Shown here: one piece after another, positions 5,623 to 14,325 of the stretch
Numbering within the stretch: position 1 is the stretch's first letter
How the letters are laid out: every line of letters starts with the position of its first letter
Assembly: GCA_900548815.1 (NCBI GenBank)
Contig: URLR01000006.1
Coordinates: 1-55,458, forward strand
DNA from: an uncultured Collinsella sp.
GTDB taxonomy: Bacteria; Actinomycetota; Coriobacteriia; Coriobacteriales; Coriobacteriaceae
Direction of reading: 5' to 3'
DNA length: 55,458 nt
Program-made: the position numbers and the translations under genes
Notes under the pieces: model-generated
Seen by the model: the letters and a program-made list of their open reading frames with translations, nothing else
Database searches by the model: none
Told to the model about the DNA's origin: nothing

Positions 5623-7983
5623 CTAAACGCGGCGCTTAAGCTGGGCTCCACCCTCGCCGGGCATCAGGCGGCGCGCGTCGTAGACCGAGTCGACGCTGCT
5701 GATAGAGGCCAGCAGCGGATCCAGACCACTCGCGTCCGAGATCTCGACCATAAAGCGCAGGGTTGCAATACCCTCGCGGTTGGTCGACGTGGCGGCAGAA
5801 AGGATATTGCCGCCCGCATCGCCAATGGCAATAGTGACATCCTTGAGCAGGCCCATGCGGTCCAGGCACTCGACCACGATCTCGACCTGGAAGAGGGCGT
5901 CGGCAGCGCCGTCCCACTCCACTTCGATCATGCGCTCGGGATGCTCCATAAGACCCTTGACGTTGGGGCAGTTGGCGCGATGCACCGAAACGCCACGACC
6001 GCGCGTGATGAAGCCGACGATATCGTCGCCCGTCACGGGGTTGCAGCAATGCGCCAGACGGACCAGCAGACCGCTGTTGCTCTCGCCCTTGACGATAATG
6101 CCGTTGCTGGCGCTCTTGCCGCGCTTTTGCGGCTTGCGGTTGGAGCCACGGGCAGGCTGCTTCACGACCTCGGCGATAGCCTCGGCCTTGGTGAGCTGTT
6201 CCTCGGGCTTGGGGTCCAAGATTTGCTCGACCTTGTTACCCACAGCGCGCGGGGCAACCTTGCCGGTGCCCACGGCGGCAAACAGGTCCTCGAGCTGCTT
6301 GAAGTTCAGCTGCTCCGCCACGGCGTTGAGCGCACGCGTGGATCGCGGCGTAGAGATGCCATACCCGCGCTTGCGCAGGTCCTTGGCCAGTATATCGCGG
6401 CCGGCAGCAGCGTCATCGTCTTTGGTCGCGGCGGCGAAGTAACGGCGGATCTTTGACTTGGCGGAAGGCGTCTTAACGATCTTGAGCCAATCACGCGACG
6501 GCTTGGAGCTCTTGTTGGTCAGGATCTCGACACGATCGCCCGTCTTGATCTCGTGCGTGAGCGGGGCCACCGCACCGTTGATCTTGGCACCGACGCAGTG
6601 GTTGCCCACCTCGGTGTGAACGGCATAGGCAAAGTCGAGCGGCGTGGAGCCGGCACGAAGCGCCATGACCTCACCCTTGGGTGTAAAGACAAAGATCTCC
6701 TGGTCGAACAGATCGACCTTCAGCGAGTGCAGGTATTCCTTGGCGTCCGTAATCTCGTCAGACGCTGCCCAATCGAGCGAATGTTTGAGCCAGTTAATCT
6801 GGTCGTCCAAACGTTGAGCATCATTGGTCTTGGAAGCAGACGATCCGCCCGATTTCTTATACAGCCAGTGGGCGGCAATGCCGTACTCGGCCTGCTCATG
6901 CATCTCGTAGGTTCGAATCTGAATCTCGAGCGGACGAGCTGTGGGGCCGATAACCGTCGTGTGGAGCGACTGGTAGTTATTGACCTTGGGCATGGCGATA
7001 TAGTCTTTAAAGCGACCGGGCATGGGGTGCCACAGCGTATGCACTGCACCAAGCGTGGAATAGCAATCGCGCACCGAATGCGTGATGACGCGCAGCGCCA
7101 CCAGGTCGTAAATCTCGGAGAACTCCTTGCCCTTGCGCTTCATCTTTTGGTAGATGGACCAATAGTGCTTGGAGCGGCCATTAATTTGGAAGCCCTCCAG
7201 GCCAATGCGGTTGAGCTCGTCGGTGAGCGTCTTGATGGTCTCGGCCAGATAGCGCTCGCGAACCTCGCGCGACTCAGCCACCATGCGCGCGATGCGCTGG
7301 TAGGCGTCGGGCTCAAGGTAGAAGAAGGACAGGTCCTCGAGCTCCCACTTAATAGAGCTCATGCCTAGACGGTCGGCCAGGGGCGCATACACGTCCATGG
7401 TCTCGCGAGCCTTAAACAGGCGACGATCCTCGCGAAGGGCCGCCAGCGTACGCATGTTGTGCAGACGGTCGGCAAGCTTAACGATAATGACGCGGATGTC
7501 CTTGGACATGGCGAGGAACATCTTGCGCAGCGTAAGCGCCTGCTTCTCGTCCATGCTATCGACTTCGATGTTGGTGAGCTTGGTCACGCCATCGACGAGC
7601 TCGGCCACCGTATCGCCAAACAGGCCGGAAACATCGGCGAGCGAGGTCTCGGTGTCCTCGACGGTATCGTGCAGCAGCGCGGCGCACACCACATCGCAGT
7701 CCATCTTGAGGTCGGCCAAAATGATGGCAACCTCGACGGGATGGTTGATGTACATCTCACCCGAGCGGCGCTTTTGGTTGCAGTGCTTCTCGGCAGCAAA
7801 GCAATAGGCCTGCTCCACCTTAGAAAAGTCGTCCTCATTCATATATTTGAGGCACAGGCGCTCCAGCTTGTCGTAGCTGTCCGCCATAATCTCGGGCGGC
7901 AGCTCATCGGCATGCTTATAGTGCTCCATCTCCGAAAACGGCTGGAGGGTGGAATCATGGGCGGTACGGGCTGCGGCATCCAT
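5623..7983 (-). CDS. rel: Bifunctional (p)ppGpp synthetase/hydrolase
   Basis: At 786 residues this is a full-length Rel. The HD hydrolase domain is intact (His81 in INHPVEVA, then LLHDTVEDT at 104-111). The synthetase domain carries GRSKHYWSIYQKMKRK and RFKDYIAMPKVNNYQSLHT. A TGS domain (IFVFTPKGEVMALRAGSTPLDFAYAVH), a cysteine-containing zinc-finger region (AHCCNPVTGDDIVGFITRGRG) and a C-terminal ACT domain follow. Together they mark a ribosome-associated enzyme that makes (p)ppGpp in starvation and degrades it otherwise. Because both active sites look complete, it may be the sole long Rel of the cell. It starts 15 bases after the RecJ-RecQ stop codon with AAGGGG upstream, so the two are likely cotranscribed. 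Confidence 0.96.
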   Translation of the reverse strand: MDAAARTAHDSTLQPFSEMEHYKHADELPPEIMADSYDKLERLCLKYMNEDDFSKVEQAYCFAAEKHCNQKRRSGEMYINHPVEVAIILADLKMDCDVVCAALLHDTVEDTETSLADVSGLFGDTVAELVDGVTKLTNIEVDSMDEKQALTLRKMFLAMSKDIRVIIVKLADRLHNMRTLAALREDRRLFKARETMDVYAPLADRLGMSSIKWELEDLSFFYLEPDAYQRIARMVAESREVRERYLAETIKTLTDELNRIGLEGFQINGRSKHYWSIYQKMKRKGKEFSEIYDLVALRVITHSVRDCYSTLGAVHTLWHPMPGRFKDYIAMPKVNNYQSLHTTVIGPTARPLEIQIRTYEMHEQAEYGIAAHWLYKKSGGSSASKTNDAQRLDDQINWLKHSLDWAASDEITDAKEYLHSLKVDLFDQEIFVFTPKGEVMALRAGSTPLDFAYAVHTEVGNHCVGAKINGAVAPLTHEIKTGDRVEILTNKSSKPSRDWLKIVKTPSAKSKIRRYFAAATKDDDAAAGRDILAKDLRKRGYGISTPRSTRALNAVAEQLNFKQLEDLFAAVGTGKVAPRAVGNKVEQILDPKPEEQLTKAEAIAEVVKQPARGSNRKPQKRGKSASNGIIVKGESNSGLLVRLAHCCNPVTGDDIVGFITRGRGVSVHRANCPNVKGLMEHPERMIEVEWDGAADALFQVEIVVECLDRMGLLKDVTIAIGDAGGNILSAATSTNREGIATLRFMVEISDASGLDPLLASISSVDSVYDARRLMPGEGGAQLKRRV

Positions 7984-7998
7984 CGAGGTCCCCTTCCC

Positions 7999-10900
7999 CT
8001 AGGCCCGCGGTACGATCGGGCGGTTAACTTTGGCTAGCATATCAGAAGCGCACGAATCGAGTGCCCAGCTCCGGAAAGCCGAGAACTCCATGCGCGAGCG
8101 CAAGCCCTCCAAATAGCGAATTGACCTGCTCAATTGCACGCGGCCGGGGTTTTCGGCCATCGCGATGCGACGGGTGTCGTCAAACCCCGAAACGCGACAG
8201 AAACCAAGCTCTTCGAAGATTCCCAGTCCGCTTTCCACCGAGCGCTCGTCGACCGGCGTGCGAGCATCGATGGCGAGGCACATCTGCGCGATGTCGATAT
8301 CGCTCGCACTAAACGAGTCGTCCCCGGTCTTGCCGCGGTTGGAGCGCCACATAGTCTGCAGCGCTCGATAGAGCGTGACGAGCTCATCGCGCTCGGGCGC
8401 GTAGCAGTCGAGCAGGCGCTCGTTAATGCGAGCGTCACGCGACGAATAGAGCAGGTGAATCACGGCAGGCTGTCCATCGCGACCGGCGCGTCCGCTCATC
8501 TGGTTAAACTCAATGGCGCCAAACGGCATGTGGTAGAGCACGACATGGCGAATATCGGGAAGGTTCACGCCCTCACCAAAGGCAGAGGTCGAAACGATGC
8601 AGCTGAGGCTTCCGTCACGAAACGCTTCCTCGACACGGCGACGATCGGAGCGCGCAAGCCCCGCGTTATAGAACGCGATGCGGGTCGCGCAATCGGGCAC
8701 CCGCTTGCGCAGCGTCTTAGCAAGCGCCACAGACTGGTCGCGCGAGTTGACGTAGATGACGGTCTTCTCCCCCGTCGCCACGATTGACACCAGGCGGTTC
8801 TCGCGGCTCGCAAGATCTCGGTCATCCTCGAGCTGCAAGTTCTCGCGCACCGTCTCGTCGACCACCGTGCGGGTAATCGGTAGCACGCGGGCGAGCTCGG
8901 CCACAACCGGAGCCGTTGCGGTGGCAGTCGTGGCCAGAACGACCGGGTCGCCCAGGGCCTTGAGGATATCGGGCATGTCGAGATAGGCGCTGCGGTCGCC
9001 GCCCTTGGCAAGACCGGCATGATGCGCCTCATCGATAACGACAAAACCGATGCGGCCCGAACGCGCAAAGCGGTCGCGGTGAATGGACAGGAACTCGGGC
9101 GTCGTGAGCACGATGCCGGTGCGGCCCGAAGCCAAGCCAGCAAACACGTCATCGCGCGCCGCCTCCACGGTCTCGCCGGTCAGCACGCCGACGCCAATGC
9201 CGAGCGCGGCCATCGTCGACGAGAGGTGATAGGCCTGGTCGGCAACGAGCGCGCGCAGCGGATAGACAAAGATGCTCGCACGCCCGCGAAGGACCGCCTC
9301 GCGCGCGGCATGCACATGGAAGATAAGAGACTTGCCGCGCCCCGTTCCCATAACGGCCAGAACACTTTGGTGATCGGCCAGGGCATCGAGCGCCTCGACC
9401 TGCGCACGGTGCGGCTGGTTCGAGCCGATAAAGCTATGGATAAGCGAGCGCGTCAGCTCGGTATAGGAAAGCTGGGCGAGCGTTTGGCGCTTTCGGGACT
9501 CCAGACGAAGACCGGCGTCCGCAGGCTCCACGCCGCGGCGAAGCTCACATGCCGGATCGTCAACGCTGGGCGCTGTGGTATCGCGGACCAAGACATCCTT
9601 GATCATGAGCTTTGGCTTTACGCGACCTTGCCAATGCTCGGCCACGGCCTCGAACACCAAATCGACGGCGCTATCGCAATTGATGAGCTTATCGATCTGC
9701 GGCACGCGGAACATAATGGCCGGCACACTCGCGGCACCATCGGTCGCCACGAAGCGCATGTGCTCGCCGGTTTTGCCCACCACGGCGCGGTCGCACATCG
9801 TCACACCCTCGGCCGCCAACAGCGGCACCTTGTTGCCCTGGCCAAACGGCTCAAGACGGGAGATCTGCTCGATGGTCTCAATATTCAGCTCGGAGAGGTC
9901 GACGGTGGCGGCAACCTCGTCGGTGTCCTCAAAATCCTCGGTAGGAAGCTCGGACAGCACGGCGGAAAGGCGACGACGGAACTCGTCGAGCTTGGACGCC
10001 TCGATGGTCACGCCCACCGCACCCGCATGCCCGCCGCGACGAATCAGCAGATCGGAGCAGCGCTCTACGGCGTCGAACAGGTTGACCTTGCCCACCGAGC
10101 GGCCCGAACCGCGAGCGATACCGTCTTCGATCGAGAACAGCAGCGCCGGCACGTGATAACGGTTGGTCAGGCGGCTCGCTACGATGCCCTTGACGCCCTC
10201 GTGCCAGCCCTCACCGCCCACGACGATTGCGCGACCGCCATCATAGGTCTCCTCGACCTTTGCCATGGCATCGCGCGTAAGCTCCGCCTCAATCTCGCGA
10301 CGCTGACGGTTGATCTCCTCGAGCTCGGCCGCCAGCGCGCTTGCCTCGATAGGATCGCGGGCAAGCAGCAGGTCGAGCGCCAGCTTGGGATCGGCCATGC
10401 GGCCGGCGGCGTTTAAGCGGGGAATGAGCGAAAACGACAGGCCATCGGCCGTAATACTAGAGAGGTCGGCCTTGGCGAGCGCGGCCAGCGCGATATAGCC
10501 GGGGCGGGCGGTCACGCGCATCTGCTGGATGCCCTCGGCGACCAGTGCACGATTCTCGGGCGTGAGCGGCATCATGTCGGACACGGTGCCAAGCGCCGCA
10601 ACCTCGATCAGCGAACGCCAATACGACGGCTTGCCCAGACGCTCGCCCAGAACCTGCACCAGTTTGAGCGCCACGCCGGCACCGGCAAGCTCGCGCGAGG
10701 GGCCCTCGTCCTCGAGCTTGGGGTCGGTCAGGGGCACGCCCTGCGGCACCTGGTCGGAGGGCTCGTGATGGTCCGTGACCACCAAATCGATCCCCAGGCT
10801 CTCCAGATAGGAGACCTCTTCCTTGGCGGCAATGCCGTTATCGACGGTCACGATCAGCTGGGGGCGAGCGAGCTCGTTAACGCGGTCGAGCGCCGCGCGC

Positions 10901-11286
10901 GAAAGACCGTAGCCCTCGTCAAAGCGATGCGGAATAAACGGTGTGACATTGGCGCCAAACATGCGCAGCGCCTCGGTCAACAGGCAGGTCGACGTAATAC
11001 CGTCAACGTCAAAATCGCCAAAGACCGCGATGCGCTCGTGGTTGCGAATAGCACGCTCGACACGGTCGGCAACGGCCGACATGCCCGGGATAATGAGTGG
11101 GTCGGCCCAGTCGCGATCGAGCGAAGGCGTCAAAAACAGCTGGCCTTCCTCGATGGATGTAATGCCGTGCGCAACCATAATGCGCGCCACCAACCCGGGT
11201 ATGCCCAGGCCAGCCGAAAGCTCCTTTTCGAGCTCGGGGTTTTGCTGAGCGACCGCCCAGCGATGCGTCGTCTTAAGCGATGACAT
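7999..11286 (-). CDS. recJ: RecJ exonuclease fused to a RecQ-type DNA helicase
   Basis: The 1095-residue protein joins two repair enzymes. Residues 1 to about 580 are RecJ, the 5'-3' single-strand exonuclease: FGDFDVDGITST (89-100) supplies DHH-motif metal ligands, then VTVDNGI, VTDHHEP, an SFSLIPRLNAAGRM segment, and GRSVGKVNLFDAV with GGHAGAVGVT of the DHHA1 domain. From about residue 600 a superfamily 2 helicase follows: Walker A GTGRGKS (about 645), VIDEAHH (about 749), TTATATA, STSAFGEGVNLPDIR and QMSGRAGRDGQ, which resembles RecQ. A C-terminal tail of some 150 residues is unassigned. Fusion couples unwinding to end resection. I chose ATG 11286 (GGGGGTG seven bases upstream) over GTG 11331. 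No frameshift or stop marks the junction. Confidence 0.92.
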   Translation of the reverse strand: MSSLKTTHRWAVAQQNPELEKELSAGLGIPGLVARIMVAHGITSIEEGQLFLTPSLDRDWADPLIIPGMSAVADRVERAIRNHERIAVFGDFDVDGITSTCLLTEALRMFGANVTPFIPHRFDEGYGLSRAALDRVNELARPQLIVTVDNGIAAKEEVSYLESLGIDLVVTDHHEPSDQVPQGVPLTDPKLEDEGPSRELAGAGVALKLVQVLGERLGKPSYWRSLIEVAALGTVSDMMPLTPENRALVAEGIQQMRVTARPGYIALAALAKADLSSITADGLSFSLIPRLNAAGRMADPKLALDLLLARDPIEASALAAELEEINRQRREIEAELTRDAMAKVEETYDGGRAIVVGGEGWHEGVKGIVASRLTNRYHVPALLFSIEDGIARGSGRSVGKVNLFDAVERCSDLLIRRGGHAGAVGVTIEASKLDEFRRRLSAVLSELPTEDFEDTDEVAATVDLSELNIETIEQISRLEPFGQGNKVPLLAAEGVTMCDRAVVGKTGEHMRFVATDGAASVPAIMFRVPQIDKLINCDSAVDLVFEAVAEHWQGRVKPKLMIKDVLVRDTTAPSVDDPACELRRGVEPADAGLRLESRKRQTLAQLSYTELTRSLIHSFIGSNQPHRAQVEALDALADHQSVLAVMGTGRGKSLIFHVHAAREAVLRGRASIFVYPLRALVADQAYHLSSTMAALGIGVGVLTGETVEAARDDVFAGLASGRTGIVLTTPEFLSIHRDRFARSGRIGFVVIDEAHHAGLAKGGDRSAYLDMPDILKALGDPVVLATTATATAPVVAELARVLPITRTVVDETVRENLQLEDDRDLASRENRLVSIVATGEKTVIYVNSRDQSVALAKTLRKRVPDCATRIAFYNAGLARSDRRRVEEAFRDGSLSCIVSTSAFGEGVNLPDIRHVVLYHMPFGAIEFNQMSGRAGRDGQPAVIHLLYSSRDARINERLLDCYAPERDELVTLYRALQTMWRSNRGKTGDDSFSASDIDIAQMCLAIDARTPVDERSVESGLGIFEELGFCRVSGFDDTRRIAMAENPGRVQLSRSIRYLEGLRSRMEFSAFRSWALDSCASDMLAKVNRPIVPRA

Positions 11287-11562
11287 AGGCGCCCACCCCC
11301 GATAGGGGCAGGTCGCCGCGATACCTCTCACGGTTCATAGCGATGAGTCCTCTGTGTATGCCCGCTTCGGCAGGCAGATCTGTTGAACGGATTTATTATA
11401 CCGTGCGGCACGGACGCAGAACCTCGCAGCACGCCGTGGTTTCGGTAAACGATGCCGGTAATAGCCTCGAAATAATCGAGCGTTTCTGACGCGCGGACGC
11501 ATGCGAGCGTCTAGCATATCCATTCAAACCGGATTCACGAGCAAAGGGAGTCACAAGAGCAT

Positions 11563-12561
11563 ATGAAGCAATGGGTTGGACTGGGTAAATTTCTCGCGGG
11601 GCACATGCAGGTCATCGTTCCGATTTGCGTGACGCTCGGCGTGCTCTTTCCCCAGCAGATTGGCGTACTCAAGCCCATCGTTCCCACCTTGTTTGCCTTC
11701 ATGACGTTTCAGGGTGCGCTCAGCAACACCTTTCACCAGGTGGCTGAGGTGTTCCGCCGTCCCCTGCATCTAATTTTGGCGCTGCTCGTCTCCGCGGTGC
11801 TCATTCCCATAGCAGCCTATGCCATGGGGTCGCTGTTCTTTGGCTCCAACCCCAACCTTGTCTGCGGCATCGTACTCGAGTACAGCGTACCCGTGGCGGT
11901 CACTGCCTTTATGTGGATTAGCATGTTCGGCGGCAACGGCCCGCTCGCGCTCACCATTATCCTGACGTCCTCGGTTATCTCGCCTGTGACGATTCCTCTT
12001 ACGCTCAAGCTCCTGCTGGGCGCCACCGTCTCGATCGATGTGCCGAGCATGATGCAAGACATGGCCTTCATGATCGCCATACCCGCCGTGCTCGGTATCG
12101 TCATTAACGAACTCACGCGCGGCTGGGGTCATGAGAAACTCTCCCCCACGCTCTCGCCTGCCTGCAAGTTCATGATGATGGGTGTCATCGCGTCCAACTC
12201 CACCGCCATGAGCGACTACGTGCTGCACATGAACACGGCGCGCCTGGAAGTCGCCCTCTTTATTTTGGCCTTCGCCATCAGCGGCTTTGTCGTCGGTTTT
12301 CTGGTCGCTCGCGCGCTGCATCTGCCATATAGCGAGACGACTACCATGTGCTTTACCTGCGGCATGCGCAACATCTCTTCGGGCGCCGTCATCGCCACGC
12401 AGTACTTTCCGGGCGAAGTCGTGTTCCCCGTCATGTGCGGAACGCTGTTTCAGCAGGTACTGGCCTCGATTATCGGGCACCTCTTTGAGCGCCTAACCGG
12501 CGAGGAGCGCGCCAAACAGCGCAAGCGGGTCAAGGCCGGACGCGACGCGATGGCACGCTAG
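11563..12561 (+). CDS. BASS-family transporter (bile acid:sodium symporter-like)
   Basis: The 332-residue, highly hydrophobic protein has about ten predicted membrane segments. Its late motif CGMRNISSGAVIATQYFPGEVVFPVMCG matches the conserved crossover region of the bile acid:sodium symporter superfamily. Members move bile acids, pantoate, pyruvate, arsenite or other organic anions, often with sodium, and sequence alone does not give the substrate. A purine-rich AAAGGGAG precedes the ATG by some 13 bases. It is divergent from the recJ-rel operon and convergent with the DUF4931 gene, so it is probably transcribed alone. A bile acid substrate would be attractive in a gut actinobacterium but is speculation. 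Confidence 0.75.
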   Translation: MKQWVGLGKFLAGHMQVIVPICVTLGVLFPQQIGVLKPIVPTLFAFMTFQGALSNTFHQVAEVFRRPLHLILALLVSAVLIPIAAYAMGSLFFGSNPNLVCGIVLEYSVPVAVTAFMWISMFGGNGPLALTIILTSSVISPVTIPLTLKLLLGATVSIDVPSMMQDMAFMIAIPAVLGIVINELTRGWGHEKLSPTLSPACKFMMMGVIASNSTAMSDYVLHMNTARLEVALFILAFAISGFVVGFLVARALHLPYSETTTMCFTCGMRNISSGAVIATQYFPGEVVFPVMCGTLFQQVLASIIGHLFERLTGEERAKQRKRVKAGRDAMAR

Positions 12562-12591
12562 GCAGCACGCTCTTCGCAGGCACTCGCCTTG

Positions 12592-13389
12592 CTACGTGAG
12601 CGTTTCCAGATGCGCATGCAGACGCTCCGCGTCGATATCGAGCGTGGTCTCGGCATTAACCTGGGCCAGACGATAGCCCACGAAGTAGGGCGATACCACC
12701 CAACGTGGCAACGCCTTGGCAATGGTCCGGCCGTCCATGTGGTAGAAGAACAAGTTGTACGACTCCGCGCGACCGCCGTGGTGTTCGTGCAGGATATAGC
12801 GCAGGGCCACCTGAATCGCATCGGCAAACAGGTCCGTTTCAGCTTGGTCGCGGGCGTCGTCGCTGGCGGCGATTCCCTGTGGAGCCGAGACGTTGACCTC
12901 AAAGAATCCCATGATCGGCTCGGTTGAGATGTTGACCGCGACCCTCCCGTGTCGCCAAACATCGATGCCTTCGAAGTTGGCGGGGGCTAGTGCTGCATAA
13001 CCGTCCTCCCGCTCCAGACCCACAATCTGCATATGCGGATGGACGAGGCTGCCGCCCGAAAGCGGGCCTTTGTTCTTGTACATGAGCACACTGCAGTACT
13101 GTTGGGAATCAATCATCTGCTGCCAGCAGCCCAAGGCAAACCGTATCACATGATGCAGCTCATCCGGTTCATAGGTCACCAGGTCGGCGTCGTGATTGGC
13201 CGACTCGATCAATACGGTCTGACGGGTGGCCCGCAAGGTCTTGAACTTATTCTCGAGCCAGATGCAGTCACCATCGCGCTGGATGATGTTGGCGAGCCCC
13301 TCCGTGTCGCAAAAGGGGCACGCGGTGCCAGGGCGACGATTATCGTCGGGCTTGCCGCTCGCCTGCCGAACGTCAAATACCAGCGCCAC
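12592..13389 (-). CDS. DUF4931 protein, HIT/GalT-like fold
   Basis: This 265-residue protein resembles DUF4931 proteins, distant relatives of galactose-1-phosphate uridylyltransferase. The N-terminal CPFC (a zinc knuckle half) is followed by the GGSLVHPHMQIVGLE segment, whose HxH matches the HIT/GalT nucleotidyl-transfer site. A C-terminal HEHHGGRAESYNLFFYH segment adds further histidines. It probably acts on a nucleotide-sugar-like or other phosphorylated substrate in the cytoplasm; the reaction is unknown. The start is GTG at 13389, three bases after the cutC stop, with GGAGG inside the cutC end, so the two genes are translationally coupled. The partnership with CutC is suggestive but unexplained. 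Confidence 0.7.
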   Translation of the reverse strand: MALVFDVRQASGKPDDNRRPGTACPFCDTEGLANIIQRDGDCIWLENKFKTLRATRQTVLIESANHDADLVTYEPDELHHVIRFALGCWQQMIDSQQYCSVLMYKNKGPLSGGSLVHPHMQIVGLEREDGYAALAPANFEGIDVWRHGRVAVNISTEPIMGFFEVNVSAPQGIAASDDARDQAETDLFADAIQVALRYILHEHHGGRAESYNLFFYHMDGRTIAKALPRWVVSPYFVGYRLAQVNAETTLDIDAERLHAHLETLT

Positions 13390-13392
13390 GGG

Positions 13393-14070
13393 TTATACCT
13401 CCAGTGGCACGATCTTGGTGCCATGGAGCTCGGAGACGCCGAGCGCCGCCGCGACCGCGTCGCGATTTGCCGTAGTGATGCCGCCGCCGGGAAGGATGGT
13501 CAAACGGTCGCCCGCATACTCGATTAAACGAGCCAGGTTTTCGAAGTTGTCCTCGATCGGCGTGCCGGCAGCACCACCGTGCGTCAGGATGCGCGCAACG
13601 CCGCAGTCGGCGAGCGTATCAATGGCGTCGAGCTGAGCCTCGGGCGAGAGCTGGTCAAACGCCATGTGGAAGGTGATGTCGATGGGCTCACGCTTGCACT
13701 CCTCGGTCGCGCAGCCCGCAGCCATCACGAGAGCGCCCAGCGTAAGATCGTCGAGCGCCCAGCCGCCGGCACAGGGCTTGCAGCAGCCAAAGACCAGGCC
13801 GTCAACGCCGGCGCTCACAGCAAGGCCCAGGTCCATCTCCATCATGCGCAGCTCGTCCTGGTTGTAATGAAAGTCGCCACCGCGCGGACGAATCATGCAC
13901 ATCACTCGCGCGTCATGCTCGTGAGCGTAGCTGACTGTAGCGCTGATAACGCCGGCGGAAGGCGTGGTGCCACCGACGGCGAGGTTGTCACACAGCTCAA
14001 TGCGCCCCGCACCGGCCTCGATGGCCGCCGGCACTCGCTCAAAGTTCTCGGCACAAAACTCGTACAGCAT
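13393..14070 (-). CDS. cutC: CutC family protein
   Basis: The 225-residue TIM-barrel protein begins MLYEFCAENFERVPAAIEAG and carries AGRIELCDNLAVGGTTPS, MCMIRPRGGDFHY, GLVFGC, DITFHMAFDQL and ILTHGGAAGTP, all CutC hallmarks. CutC was named for copper homeostasis, but its biochemical role is uncertain and a metabolic enzyme function is possible. The reading frame is open upstream to 14127. I chose ATG 14070 because homologues begin at this point; GGGGGCCT lies upstream. It is the first gene of a two-gene operon with the DUF4931 gene. Confidence 0.88.
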   Translation of the reverse strand: MLYEFCAENFERVPAAIEAGAGRIELCDNLAVGGTTPSAGVISATVSYAHEHDARVMCMIRPRGGDFHYNQDELRMMEMDLGLAVSAGVDGLVFGCCKPCAGGWALDDLTLGALVMAAGCATEECKREPIDITFHMAFDQLSPEAQLDAIDTLADCGVARILTHGGAAGTPIEDNFENLARLIEYAGDRLTILPGGGITTANRDAVAAALGVSELHGTKIVPLEV

Positions 14071-14130
14071 AGATAGGCCCCCAAAGACAGCAGATGTTTT
14101 CCGACGGGCATTGTCACACATCCCCATGAA

Positions 14131-14195
14131 GTTGCGGTGGAATAGGGACTGTTTTGGCGTCTAGAGCCCCCATTTAGTCCCTATTTCACCGCAAC
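14131..14195. repeat. 65-bp palindromic repeat, copy 1
   Basis: Arms of 20 bases (14131-14150, GTTGCGGTGGAATAGGGACT, and 14176-14195) are inverted repeats with a single G:T-type mismatch around a 25-base loop. A second copy, nearly identical including the loop, lies at 16047-16111. It resembles a REP or MITE-type intergenic repeat. Confidence 0.9.
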
Positions 14196-14249
14196 TCAGA
14201 ATGATCTCTTGGGGACGGCACGGCTGCCGAAAAATGTTGCCGATGGTGA

Positions 14250-14275
14250 ATGTTGCGCAACATGATTCGCGAATC
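14250..14275. promoter_or_regulatory. Two adjacent perfect palindromes, candidate operators
   Basis: ATGTTGCGCAACAT (14250-14263) abuts GATTCGCGAATC (14264-14275); both are perfect inverted repeats. A further half-site ATGTTGC occurs at 14234-14240. They lie 50-75 bases upstream of the broken propeller-like gene, where an operator would be expected. No -10/-35 pair stands out. Confidence 0.45.
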
Positions 14276-14325
14276 TTGGTCAACCATAGCAGTATCGACA
14301 TTCGTATCCAGAGGAAAGGATTGCC

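Noticed and set aside
11563..12561. Arsenite exporter Acr3 assignment
   Set aside because: The protein belongs to the same superfamily, but I see no arsR, arsC or other arsenic genes nearby and the diagnostic Acr3 residues are not evident.
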